Of a stretch of DNA of 64,000 nt, positions 33,082-42,255 are shown piece by piece. How positions within the stretch are numbered: the first letter of the stretch is position 1; the number at the start of each line of letters is the position of its first letter. Source of the stretch: Bacillota bacterium. Its GTDB lineage: Bacteria; Bacillota; Clostridia; Acetivibrionales; DSM-1351. The stretch is taken from assembly GCA_023460955.1 (NCBI GenBank), contig JAEWOH010000051.1, positions 88,295-152,294 of the forward strand, given 5' to 3'. The position numbers and the translations under genes are program-made. The notes below the pieces were generated by a model, which worked only from the letters and a program-made list of their open reading frames with translations, did no database searches and was not told the origin of the DNA.

Positions 33082-34017
33082 TTGAAAAAAATATATTTTT
33101 CTTTTATAGTTTTGTCACTTATATGTGTGATGGTTGTAACTACTACAGGATGTGGAGTAAGAATAAACGGTAAAGAATATGAATTTTACAAATCCAGCCA
33201 AAGTGAAAAAAAGAGCAACAACATCTTCAATGGAATAGGTTCTGAATCGAGAGAAAGTCAACAGGTAAAACAAGATAAAATTGACGGAGAAGAACTCAAG
33301 GTTTCCACAGGTGCCGGAAATATTGATATAGGTAAAGCCGATGGTTCAGAAATAATCGTTGACGCAGATAAAAAAGTAAGGGGTGCCTCAGAAGAGACAA
33401 AGAAGACAATCCTTGAAAATATGAATATTTCAATTGAGCAAAACGGCAAAAATCTTGATATTGCAGTCAGGACAAAAGACGGCAAAGATTTCTGGGAATG
33501 GCAGAAAGATAATTATAAGACTTATCAGATAACTATAAACTATGATATTAAAGTCCCCGAAAGCATCAAGGATTTAAGTGTTTCAACCGGTGCCGGGAAT
33601 ATAATAATTGAAGGTCAGGCTGAAAAGGTCGATGCTAGTACCGGTGCAGGTAACATCGACGTAGATGATATGAAGGCTGAACTTAAATTAAGTACTGGTG
33701 CAGGTAATATTGACATTGATAATTCCTCAGCATTGGGTAACTGTAAATTAAGCACCGGAGCCGGTAATATAGATTTTATGGGAAAAGTGGAGGACGTGAA
33801 TGGGTTTGATGCCTCTACCGGTATGGGTAATGTTAATTTTAGAGTACCTTCTGATTCCAAAATGTCTATAAACGCAGATACCGGATTGGGTAAACTTGGC
33901 GGAAGTTTTATTAATATTGAAGGAAACAAATCGCACTTTAATGGAGACATTAATGGAGGCGGAGTATCAATAAGACTGAGTACCGGGGTTGGTAACGTAG
34001 ATATTGATGAAGACTAA
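33082..34017 (+). CDS. Lipoprotein with STGAGNID beta-solenoid repeats (DUF4097-like)
   Basis: A 311-residue lipoprotein (lipobox TTTGC) whose C-terminal half carries at least eight turns of a repeat: five near-exact STGAGNI units and three diverged ones (STGMGNV, DTGLGKL, STGVGNV). Turns are spaced about 18-25 residues, as in a right-handed beta-solenoid of the DUF4097/DUF2807 adhesin-like group. The N-terminal half is Lys/Glu/Ser-rich. The start is TTG 33082, with TAGGAG 8 nt upstream; the in-frame GTG 33073 overlaps that site. It is monocistronic, ending in a terminator at 34043. Surface location is expected; the function is unknown. Confidence 0.78.
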   Translation: MKKIYFSFIVLSLICVMVVTTTGCGVRINGKEYEFYKSSQSEKKSNNIFNGIGSESRESQQVKQDKIDGEELKVSTGAGNIDIGKADGSEIIVDADKKVRGASEETKKTILENMNISIEQNGKNLDIAVRTKDGKDFWEWQKDNYKTYQITINYDIKVPESIKDLSVSTGAGNIIIEGQAEKVDASTGAGNIDVDDMKAELKLSTGAGNIDIDNSSALGNCKLSTGAGNIDFMGKVEDVNGFDASTGMGNVNFRVPSDSKMSINADTGLGKLGGSFINIEGNKSHFNGDINGGGVSIRLSTGVGNVDIDED

Positions 34018-34042
34018 ATAAAAGCACATTGTAAATTTAAAT

Positions 34043-34072
34043 GGGCTGCAGGGTTATCTGCAGCCCGTTTTT
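34043..34072 (+). terminator. Terminator after the beta-solenoid lipoprotein
   Basis: GGGCTGCAG pairs exactly with CTGCAGCCC around a 6-nt loop, followed by GTTTTT. Confidence 0.88.
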
Positions 34073-34113
34073 GCAGTATAGCAGTATATGTTTTCACATT
34101 TATGTTTAGATTA

Positions 34114-34731
34114 TTATAGAATAGCTTTCACAGATTCCCATAAAATATCGCAAAGTTCACATTCCTTATTATTTACATCATAGGAAACAGAACCTGAAAA
34201 TCCGTTCTTCCCCATCTCAAGTACATAATCTCCTATTGAGGCTGACAGATAGAAATCTCCGTCACCAAAGTTTTTTCTTTGTAAAATATCAATCATCTGT
34301 CCGATATCCAGAAGTGGCAGACAGTCCTGCTTGGAGTAAGATTCAGGACGCTGGAATTCAAAACTGAAATCTTCATCAAAGTTAAAGTCTTCGGAGTCTG
34401 TTATCTCTAGTTCTTCGGGTTCCTTAGCTTCAGTTGACTCTATACCATCAATCCTGTCGGAAGCTATACTATCTGAATAAGTATCTTCTTCCTTTATTTT
34501 ATAGCTTTCATCAGGCATGAATTTTAGGTCATAAAGAAGCATATCATGATGCTTTAGCAGCTTTATTCCACCGATGATATAAGTTATCTGCTCGAATTTT
34601 TCTTCAGCAGCGTCAACACATACAGTGGCTATAGCGGTATCATAAATATGCGGAATCCATAAATCGCAGAGATTCTGCTTTTGTTCGAGGGTCAGCTCTT
34701 CCAGCTCTTTTCTGGTTATTCTTAATTTCAT
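34114..34731 (-). CDS. Uncharacterised acidic protein next to topoisomerase genes
   Basis: A 205-residue soluble protein I do not recognise. The N-terminal part (MKLRITRKELEELTLEQKQNL, an ITYIIGGIKLL segment) is alpha-helical. A strongly acidic, Ser/Glu/Asp-rich linker covers roughly residues 75-130, and the C-terminal part (DCLPLLDIGQMIDILQRKN, ending CELCDILWESVKAIL) looks folded. ATG 34731 has GGAGG 8 nt upstream on the minus strand. It is transcribed divergently from the parE-like gene, 190 bp away. Nothing identifies a function. Confidence 0.7.
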   Translation of the reverse strand: MKLRITRKELEELTLEQKQNLCDLWIPHIYDTAIATVCVDAAEEKFEQITYIIGGIKLLKHHDMLLYDLKFMPDESYKIKEEDTYSDSIASDRIDGIESTEAKEPEELEITDSEDFNFDEDFSFEFQRPESYSKQDCLPLLDIGQMIDILQRKNFGDGDFYLSASIGDYVLEMGKNGFSGSVSYDVNNKECELCDILWESVKAIL

Positions 34732-34920
34732 GAGTCCATCCTCCAATACTATAGTAACAGGAGCGTTTGTGAAATATTTCTAGCCCCAGAGTTTCAAATT
34801 TATTATAATATAATTATTGCTTGTTGTCATACAATTTCCATTAATGATTTATTTACTTGACAGAGAACACTAGTTTGATAAATAATGTTTAGGGAACAAA
34901 AATAATCGGAGGAGTCACTA

Positions 34921-36903
34921 ATGACAAAAGATACCAGAAAGACTGAGTATGGTAATGAAAGCATTTCATCCTTAAAAGGTGCAGACAGGGTAAGACTGCG
35001 TCCGGGCGTAATATTCGGATCTGACGGTCTCGATGGTTGTCAGCATTCCTTCTTTGAAATCCTGTCAAACTCTATTGACGAGGCTCGTGAGGGCCATGGT
35101 GATGTCATTGAGGTAACCAGATTTGCCGATCATTCCATTATGGTACAGGACTGGGGTAGAGGTCTCCCCGTCGATTATAATACCAAGGAAGAGCGGTTTA
35201 ACTGGGAACTTGTTTATTGTGAGTTATACGCCGGTGGCAAATATCAGAATAACTCCGGAGAAAATTACGAATACAGTCTTGGGCTTAACGGTCTGGGAGC
35301 ATGTGCAACACAGTACAGTTCGGAGTACTTTGACGTAACGGTGTTCAGAGACGGTCATAGGTTTCAGCTTCACTTTGAAAAAGGTGAGAATGTAGGCGGT
35401 CTGAATAAGGAAAAATGCAAGTATGAGCAAACCTCTACAATTCAGAAATGGAAGCCTGACATTGACGTTTTTACAGATATAAACATACCTTTGGAATATT
35501 TTCAGACAGTTCTGAAAAAACAAGCGGTAGTTAATGCAAGATTGCGTTTTGTATTAAAAGATGAAGAGTCGGGAGAAACCTTTGTGTACTGCTATGAAAA
35601 CGGAATAGTAGACTACATAAAGGAGATAACCAAGGAAGACGGCTTTACAGATATTCAGTTTTATGAAACGTCAACAAGGGGAAGAGACAGGGAAGACAAA
35701 CCGGAATATAAGCTTAAGATGCAGATCGCCTTTTGTTTTAACAACCAGACAAACCTGCTGGAATATTATCACAATTCCAGCTTCCTGGAGTACGGCGGCG
35801 CACCTGACAAGGCCGTAAAAAATGCACTGGTTTATGAAATAGACAAATGCATAAAAGCCAGAGGAAAATATAACAAGGATGAATCCAAAATAACCTTCGC
35901 GGACATAGAGGATAGTCTTATCCTTGTAGTAAACTCCTTTTCAACTGTTACAAGCTATGAGAATCAGACCAAAAAGTCTATTACAAATAAATTCATTCAG
36001 GAAGCAATGACTGATTTCCTAAAACAACAGCTTGAAGTATATTTTATTGAGAACAAGATGGAGAGCGATAAAATAATCGAACAGGTTCTGGTAAACAAGC
36101 GAAGTAGGGAAACAGCCGAAAAAACCAGAATAAATATAAAGAAGAAATTAAGCGGTAATGTTGATATCTCAAACAGAGTAAAGAAATTTGTTGATTGTAG
36201 AACGAAGGATTTATCAAAGAGAGAAATCTATATAGTAGAAGGTGACTCTGCTCTGGGTTCCTGTAAACTTGGACGTGACGCTGAATTTCAGGCGATAATG
36301 CCAGTTAGGGGAAAAATCCTAAACTGCCTTAAGGCTGATTATGACAGCATATTTAAGAATGAGATAATTGTAGATCTATTAAAGGTACTGGGTTGCGGTG
36401 TGGAGATTAAATCAAAACACAACAAGGAACTTAATACCTTTGAATTGGATAATCTTCGTTGGAATAAGGTTATTATCTGTACAGATGCAGACGTGGATGG
36501 CTTCCAGATAAGGACACTCATATTGACAATGCTTTACAGACTTGTCCCTACGCTGCTTCAGGAGGGAAAAGTATTTATAGCTGAATCTCCTCTGTTCGAA
36601 ATAAGTTATAAGGGAAAAAGCTATTTTGCGTATTCTGAAAAGGAAAAGTCAGAAATTTTGTCCAAGCTTGATGGTAAAAAGTGTACAATCCAGCGTTCAA
36701 AAGGTTTGGGTGAAAATGAGCCCGAAATGATGTGGCTGACCACGATGAATCCTGAAACGCGCAGATTAATTAAGGTTACTCAGGCAGAGGTTGAGTACAC
36801 AGCGCAGATGTTTGATGTTCTGCTGGGTGATAACTTACCTGGAAGAAAGCAGTTTATCGAAGAAAACGGAAGTAAGTATCTGGATATGATCGACGTAAGC
36901 TGA
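34921..36903 (+). CDS. parE: Type IIA topoisomerase B subunit (ParE/GyrB type)
   Basis: A 660-residue ATPase subunit of topoisomerase IV or a second gyrase, which with its partner decatenates or relaxes chromosomes. The GHKL ATPase motifs are ILSNSIDEAREG (catalytic Glu-Asn), DWGRGLPVD and a diverged GLNGLGACA loop. The TOPRIM domain has YIVEGDSALGSCKLGRD, then MPVRGKILN, then the CTDADVDG metal site. The GHKL region is diverged from ordinary GyrB (YCELYAGGKYQ in place of LHAGGKFD), placing it in a clostridial ParE-like group. GGAGG precedes ATG 34921. The A subunit follows 105 bp later. Confidence 0.93.
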   Translation: MTKDTRKTEYGNESISSLKGADRVRLRPGVIFGSDGLDGCQHSFFEILSNSIDEAREGHGDVIEVTRFADHSIMVQDWGRGLPVDYNTKEERFNWELVYCELYAGGKYQNNSGENYEYSLGLNGLGACATQYSSEYFDVTVFRDGHRFQLHFEKGENVGGLNKEKCKYEQTSTIQKWKPDIDVFTDINIPLEYFQTVLKKQAVVNARLRFVLKDEESGETFVYCYENGIVDYIKEITKEDGFTDIQFYETSTRGRDREDKPEYKLKMQIAFCFNNQTNLLEYYHNSSFLEYGGAPDKAVKNALVYEIDKCIKARGKYNKDESKITFADIEDSLILVVNSFSTVTSYENQTKKSITNKFIQEAMTDFLKQQLEVYFIENKMESDKIIEQVLVNKRSRETAEKTRINIKKKLSGNVDISNRVKKFVDCRTKDLSKREIYIVEGDSALGSCKLGRDAEFQAIMPVRGKILNCLKADYDSIFKNEIIVDLLKVLGCGVEIKSKHNKELNTFELDNLRWNKVIICTDADVDGFQIRTLILTMLYRLVPTLLQEGKVFIAESPLFEISYKGKSYFAYSEKEKSEILSKLDGKKCTIQRSKGLGENEPEMMWLTTMNPETRRLIKVTQAEVEYTAQMFDVLLGDNLPGRKQFIEENGSKYLDMIDVS

Positions 36904-37008
36904 TTTATGTGCTAAAAAGTATTAAAGTAAACAAAGGTCAATGAAATTAAAACCCAAAGCTATTATATAAGTTTTTAAGCAAGATTAACTTCAGAAAAGA
37001 GGATATGA

Positions 37009-39198
37009 ATGTCAACTCATAAAAATCTTGTTGAACAGGATATAGTTTCAACCCTTGAAAACAATTATATGCCATATGCCATGAGCGTAATTGTTTCAAG
37101 AGCAATACCGGAAATTGACGGCTTCAAGCCCTCTCACAGAAAGCTTCTCTATACAATGTATAAAATGGGGCTTTTAACCGGGGCTAAAACCAAGTCCTCA
37201 AATATCGTGGGTCAGACAATGAAGTTGAACCCTCATGGTGACATGGCGATTTATGAAACAATGGTCAGACTTACAAGGGGGAATAATGCACTGCTGCATC
37301 CGTTTGTGGATTCAAAGGGCAATTTCGGAAAACAGTATTCCAGAGACATGAAGTTTGCTGCACCGCGTTATACAGAGGCTAAGCTGGACAAGTTCTGTGA
37401 AGAGATCTTCAAGGATATTGATAAAAACACAGTTGATTTCATGGATAATTACGACGGAACCATGAAGGAACCTGTACTGCTGCCTACAACCTTTCCTAAT
37501 ATTCTGGTAAATGCAAACCAGGGTATAGCTGTCGGCATGGCAAGTAATATATGCAGTTTTAACCTTACAGAAATTTGTGATGCAACTTCCGCGCTGATTG
37601 ATGATGCCGATACAGTGCTTGAGAAATATATAAAAGCACCGGATTTTTCATCTGGAGGTCAATTAATATATTCCGAAAAGGAAATAAGGGATATATACTC
37701 CAACGGAAAAGGGAGCTTCAAGGTCAGAGCAAAGTATAGATTCGACAAAGAAAATAATTGTATTGAAATATTTGAAATACCGTATACAACAACAGTTGAA
37801 GCTATTATTGATCAAATTATTGATCTGGTTAAAACAGGTAAAATTAAGGAGATAACTGACGTTAGAGATGAAACAGACTTAAGCGGTCTTAAGCTTACTC
37901 TGGATGTCAGAAAAAATACCGATCCCGATGCTCTGATGAACAAGCTATTCAAGTTTACACCTCTGCAGGACAGCTTTAACTGCAATTTTAATATATTAAT
38001 AAACGGCAGACCAAGAGTGATGGGTGTCAGAACAATATTAAACGAATGGCTGATATTCAGAGTGGACTGTATAAAGCGTCAGACACTTTATGACATTGAG
38101 AAGAAGAGTGACAAGCTTCACCTGCTCATGGGACTTAAGAAAATATTAATGGATATTGATAAGGCCATTGCTATTATCAGAGGGACAGAGGAAGAAGCTC
38201 TTGTAATTCCGAACCTGATGAGCGGTTTCCAGATTGATGATATTCAGGCTGATTATATTGCAGAAATAAAGCTGAGAAATCTGAATAAGGAATATATCCT
38301 CAACAGAGTCAGTGAAGTTGATAGCCTGATGAAGGAGATTACCGAATTAAAGGATATTTACGGCAATGAAGGCAAGATAAAGAAGATTATTCAAAAGCAG
38401 CTTAAGGAAATAGTTAAGAGATTTGGTCAGGACAGGCGCACCGAAATTATTCATGAGGAGCACATAGAGGAGATTACTACAGAACATCTCATCGAAGACT
38501 ACAATCTGAAAATTTTCCTTACAGAGCAGAATTACCTGAAGAAAATACCTTTGGTTTCTCTGAGGGCAAATCCTGAACACAAGCTTAAGGACGATGATAC
38601 AATCGCCCAGGAAATTGATACACATAACAAGGCCGACCTGCTTTTATTCTCCAACAGGTTCAATGTCTACAAGACAAAAATATACGATATTCCTGACTGC
38701 AAAGCCAGCAGCCTGGGAGAATACCTTACGAACCTGTTGAATCTGGACAGTGATGAGAAAATAATTTACATTACTGCAACAGATAACTACGAAGGGTATA
38801 TGCTGTTCTTTTACGAAACCGGTAAGGGTGCTAAAATTGAAATGTCCAGCTATGCTACCAAGACAAACAGAAAGAAGCTGGCAAATGCTTATTATGGCGG
38901 TTCTCCTCTTGTGAGAATGATGTTCCTGACAGAGGACATAGAACTTGTAGCAACCAGCAGTATCAGGAAGGTGCTGGTATTCAACACCGAAAACATCAAT
39001 CCGAAATCTACAAGAGACTCACAGGGCGTTCAGGTATTGACCTCTAAAAAGGGAAGTACTCTTATAAATATTAAGACTCTCGAAGAAATGCAGCTTTCAG
39101 ATGTTGATTACTATAGGACAAAAAATATCCCTGCAATAGGCTGTTATATTAAGGAAGAGGACAAGGCTGATACACAGCTGACCTTGGATATGGAGTAA
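37009..39198 (+). CDS. parC: Type IIA topoisomerase A subunit (ParC/GyrA type)
   Basis: A 729-residue DNA-cleaving subunit. The N-terminal YAMSVIVSRAIPEIDGFKPSH is the family start. The active-site tyrosine is Y121 in AAPRYTEAKL, aligned with E. coli GyrA Tyr122 and ParC Tyr120. Long helical segments, with a likely coiled coil around residues 420-490, precede a C-terminal part with few clear GyrA-type beta-pinwheel repeats. No GyrA-box such as QRRGGKG is visible, so supercoiling activity is unlikely and topoisomerase IV activity is favoured. AAGAGGAT precedes ATG 37009. It pairs with the upstream B subunit. Confidence 0.93.
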   Translation: MSTHKNLVEQDIVSTLENNYMPYAMSVIVSRAIPEIDGFKPSHRKLLYTMYKMGLLTGAKTKSSNIVGQTMKLNPHGDMAIYETMVRLTRGNNALLHPFVDSKGNFGKQYSRDMKFAAPRYTEAKLDKFCEEIFKDIDKNTVDFMDNYDGTMKEPVLLPTTFPNILVNANQGIAVGMASNICSFNLTEICDATSALIDDADTVLEKYIKAPDFSSGGQLIYSEKEIRDIYSNGKGSFKVRAKYRFDKENNCIEIFEIPYTTTVEAIIDQIIDLVKTGKIKEITDVRDETDLSGLKLTLDVRKNTDPDALMNKLFKFTPLQDSFNCNFNILINGRPRVMGVRTILNEWLIFRVDCIKRQTLYDIEKKSDKLHLLMGLKKILMDIDKAIAIIRGTEEEALVIPNLMSGFQIDDIQADYIAEIKLRNLNKEYILNRVSEVDSLMKEITELKDIYGNEGKIKKIIQKQLKEIVKRFGQDRRTEIIHEEHIEEITTEHLIEDYNLKIFLTEQNYLKKIPLVSLRANPEHKLKDDDTIAQEIDTHNKADLLLFSNRFNVYKTKIYDIPDCKASSLGEYLTNLLNLDSDEKIIYITATDNYEGYMLFFYETGKGAKIEMSSYATKTNRKKLANAYYGGSPLVRMMFLTEDIELVATSSIRKVLVFNTENINPKSTRDSQGVQVLTSKKGSTLINIKTLEEMQLSDVDYYRTKNIPAIGCYIKEEDKADTQLTLDME

Positions 39199-39216
39199 TA
39201 TTTGGTACTAAAACTT

Positions 39217-39253
39217 AAGCCTCCAACTTTGCTTTGCAAAGCCGGGGGCTTTT
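39217..39253 (+). terminator. Terminator after the parC-type gene
   Basis: AAGCCTCC pairs with GGGGGCTT, and the loop carries an inner CTTTGC/GCAAAG stem; TTTT follows. Confidence 0.75.
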
Positions 39254-39313
39254 CAGCAGATATGATAGTTTCAGGTCGATATATCAGGTAATGTAACATT
39301 TTGGAGGTGTTTA

Positions 39314-39943
39314 ATGCTTAAATTGTACATAACAAGACACGGTGAAACAGAGTGGAATATTGCAGGTAAAATGCAGGGCTGGAAAAATTCCGACCTCACT
39401 GCTAAAGGTATAAGTAATGCGAGGGCTTTGGGAAAAGCGTTGGAAAATGAAGACCTTAAAGTCATATATTCCAGCTCCAGCGGAAGGGCTGTCCACACAG
39501 CTGAGTTAATCAGGGGCGAGAGAAAAATTGATATTATTACTGACGAAAATCTTAGAGAAATAAATCTTGGGGATTGGGAAGGCAGATCAAAGGAAGAGTT
39601 TACCGAAGCTGATCAGGAAGGTTTGGATGCCTTCTGGAACAGACCCCATCTTTATAAAGCCAAATCTGGTGAGGATTTTTATCAGGTTAGAGCCCGTATT
39701 GAGACAGTACTCAACAAAATTATTCATAATAATTCTGATTGCAGTATTTTGATTGTAACTCATGCGGTAATTGTTAAAACCATTATGGCGATTTTCAAGG
39801 GATTTCCTGTTGAAAGGCTATGGGAGCAGCCCTTTATACATGGTACAAGCCTTTGTATTGTTGAAATTGATAACACTTTGGGCTCTGAAACCTATGGTTC
39901 AAGAGTACTGTTGGAGGGAGATAATTCTCATATTAAGGATTGA
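39314..39943 (+). CDS. Histidine phosphatase (phosphoglycerate mutase-like)
   Basis: A 209-residue member of histidine phosphatase superfamily branch 1. The N-terminal LYITRHGETEWN holds the catalytic His (RHG), and VIYSSSSGRAVHTAEL supplies the phosphate-pocket Arg. EINLGDWEGRSKEEF has the proton-donor Glu, and ILIVTHAVIVKT the second His. These enzymes cover phosphoglycerate mutase, alpha-ribazole phosphatase (CobC) and broad phosphatases, and sequence alone does not separate them. It ends 3 bp from the convergent MFS gene and is probably monocistronic. Confidence 0.88.
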   Translation: MLKLYITRHGETEWNIAGKMQGWKNSDLTAKGISNARALGKALENEDLKVIYSSSSGRAVHTAELIRGERKIDIITDENLREINLGDWEGRSKEEFTEADQEGLDAFWNRPHLYKAKSGEDFYQVRARIETVLNKIIHNNSDCSILIVTHAVIVKTIMAIFKGFPVERLWEQPFIHGTSLCIVEIDNTLGSETYGSRVLLEGDNSHIKD

Positions 39944-39946
39944 TGT

Positions 39947-41206
39947 TTATAAATGCTGATGTTTTCTGCTTCTTAGGTATCGCAACACAAAGAGTATTGT
40001 GGCCAGCAGCCTGAATAGTCCGATACAGCCCAATGCAAATATTATAGAGGTACGTTTATATAACCATACACCCACCAAGGGAGAAATAAACTGTGATAGA
40101 TATATCAAAGTCGTATAGATGGCAATATTAATAGTTTTATTCTTTTGAGGAACTACCTCTATCAGATTACTGAAAATGGCAAGAGTAAAAGCTGAAAAAG
40201 TAAGGCCTGTTACGGTACTTTGAAGCAGCAGCGGGAATTGTGACTTTACCAGAATCATGGTTAATGCGTTAACTGATAACCCAAGCGTACCAAAAATAAG
40301 CACAAGTCGGGCACCTTTTTTCTCTATAATCTTACCCCAAAAAGTGTAGGTAATCACTCCTGCAAAGCCTACAGCTACGTTTACATAGCTAAGCCAGGCT
40401 TCATTTATCCCGATAACATCTACCTGGTAAATGAAGAATAAAGGCCAGCCCATGTGCCAGGAAACGTGGAAAATGAACGCAAGTATAATAAAGGTTCTGA
40501 ATTCCTTATATATCAAAAGGTTATTAAGGCATTCCTTTATAGTCGTAAGAGATTTAGTTTGTACTCCGGTATCCTTTTGAAGGTTGGGTGATGTAACTCT
40601 ATTCAATAGCCAGCTCTGAATAATTGCAAGTAAAAAGGACAGACCAAAAAAGAGCTGATACATTACAATTCTCTCTGTGTCATCCTTGGGTATGTAGGCC
40701 AATAATAAGCCTGCAGCCAATGAGGTGGAAGTTCCTACAACAGTTGCAGCTCTTGTTCTCTTTGTAAAAGCTGAATTAAAGTTTGAAACCATTACATCTG
40801 AAAAAAAAGATTGCCAGGAAATATTAAAAACTGAAAAAGGCCAATTCATTAGGGCTATGACCGTAACAAAAAGAGGAACTTTGTAATTACCGAATAATGG
40901 AGTCAGGGCCGCAAGCGGGTACATTACTCCAAATAGCAGAATCAATCTGGAAACGATTTTCTTTTTGTTTCCACTGCGATCTACCAGCAGGCTGCCCGGG
41001 ACCAGAGCCATAATACCAATAAGTGCCGGAAGAGATGAAACCAATCCTATTTCATAATCGCTTGCACCCATTCTTCTGGCAAACATTGAAAAGAAAGGAT
41101 TAGCCAGGTTAAGAATAATTGCGCCTACTGCACCTTCAAAGGTAAAATACATTGTATTTTTTGATGTAGAATTTAAAGCTTTCAGTCTTGAAATTAAACC
41201 CGTCAT
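39947..41206 (-). CDS. MFS transporter, probable drug or metabolite efflux
   Basis: A 419-residue, roughly 12-helix major facilitator. It carries an A-like loop motif around PGSLLVDRSGNKKK between helices 2 and 3, with helices spread across the whole length. It starts at ATG 41206, with a GGGGT site upstream on the minus strand, and is monocistronic. It resembles clostridial MFS proteins of unassigned substrate; nothing nearby names one. The 246-bp region between its start and the cyclophilin gene contains AT-rich promoter-like DNA for both divergent genes. Confidence 0.85.
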   Translation of the reverse strand: MTGLISRLKALNSTSKNTMYFTFEGAVGAIILNLANPFFSMFARRMGASDYEIGLVSSLPALIGIMALVPGSLLVDRSGNKKKIVSRLILLFGVMYPLAALTPLFGNYKVPLFVTVIALMNWPFSVFNISWQSFFSDVMVSNFNSAFTKRTRAATVVGTSTSLAAGLLLAYIPKDDTERIVMYQLFFGLSFLLAIIQSWLLNRVTSPNLQKDTGVQTKSLTTIKECLNNLLIYKEFRTFIILAFIFHVSWHMGWPLFFIYQVDVIGINEAWLSYVNVAVGFAGVITYTFWGKIIEKKGARLVLIFGTLGLSVNALTMILVKSQFPLLLQSTVTGLTFSAFTLAIFSNLIEVVPQKNKTINIAIYTTLIYLSQFISPLVGVWLYKRTSIIFALGCIGLFRLLATILFVLRYLRSRKHQHL

Positions 41207-41452
41207 ATATTACCCCAGCATTCATATTGTATTCGATAAATCAACATATAATTTTTTGAATAAATGTTTGCGTAATTGCTAGTATAAATGCTTAATATCT
41301 TCACGATAATTTAATAATATTATGAGTATAGCACAAAATCAATGAATATACTTGACATCAGGGTCCAAAACTATAAAATAGTACTGACAATACTAAATTA
41401 GCTAAGACTTCCAACAGCTATAGAGCTTGGGAGTTATGAAAGGATTGAAAAT

Positions 41453-41974
41453 ATGAGTAAAAACCCAATAGTAACTTTTGAGATGGAAAACGGAAATGTT
41501 ATGAAAGCTGAGCTTTATCCTGAAGTAGCACCTAATACAGTAAACAACTTCATTTCTCTTATTAATAAGGGCTTTTATGATGGAGTGATATTTCATAGGG
41601 TAATTCCCGGTTTTATGATACAGGGTGGTGACCCGGAGGGTACCGGCATGGGCGGACCGGATTACAGCATAAAGGGTGAATTCTCTGCTAACGGTTTCAA
41701 AAATGATCTTAAGCATGATAAAGGTGTTTTATCCATGGCCAGAACAATGGCCCCAAACTCCGCAGGTTCACAGTTTTTCGTAATGGTGGCAAAGGCTCCT
41801 CACCTTGATGGTCAGTATGCTGCCTTTGGAAAGGTTATTGAAGGTATTGAGGAAGCAGACAGAATAGTGAGCGTTAAAAGAGACTATAATGATAGACCAA
41901 AGGAAGAACAGAAAATCAAGAAAGTAACAGTTGATACCTTTGGGGTTGAATATCCTGAACCTGAAAAGGTATAA
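41453..41974 (+). CDS. Cyclophilin-type peptidyl-prolyl cis-trans isomerase
   Basis: A 173-residue cytoplasmic cyclophilin that accelerates proline isomerisation during folding. Active-site Arg and Phe lie in FHRVIPGFMIQGGDP, and the SMARTMAPNSAGSQFF motif and HLDGQYAAFGKV match the family. No signal peptide is seen. GAAAGGA precedes ATG 41453. It is transcribed alone. Confidence 0.95.
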   Translation: MSKNPIVTFEMENGNVMKAELYPEVAPNTVNNFISLINKGFYDGVIFHRVIPGFMIQGGDPEGTGMGGPDYSIKGEFSANGFKNDLKHDKGVLSMARTMAPNSAGSQFFVMVAKAPHLDGQYAAFGKVIEGIEEADRIVSVKRDYNDRPKEEQKIKKVTVDTFGVEYPEPEKV

Positions 41975-42137
41975 ATCATTGGGTTCCGGCGTAATGAAAA
42001 ACCTAAATTTATAATTTAAAAGAAGTTTCAAAGAGAGGGTAAATATTCCTAATGGTATATTTACCTTTTTATTTTCTTATTTTTATCAACTGTTGCAATT
42101 CATATAAGTTAATTGACAATAACCCTAAGCTTAATTA

Positions 42138-42199
42138 AAATATATCTTTATATAAATATATCTTTATATAAATAAATATTAGATAAATAAATATTAGAT
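42138..42199. repeat. Two consecutive AT-rich tandem duplications
   Basis: AAATATATCTTTATAT occurs twice (42138-42153, 42154-42169), followed directly by AAATAAATATTAGAT twice (42170-42184, 42185-42199). The four units are contiguous and exact, in the 281-bp leader of azlC (41975-42255). Confidence 0.92.
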
Positions 42200-42255
42200 A
42201 TTCAAATAACTAGAATCGAAATATGACAATCTAAATAAAATTGTTGGGGCCAAAA

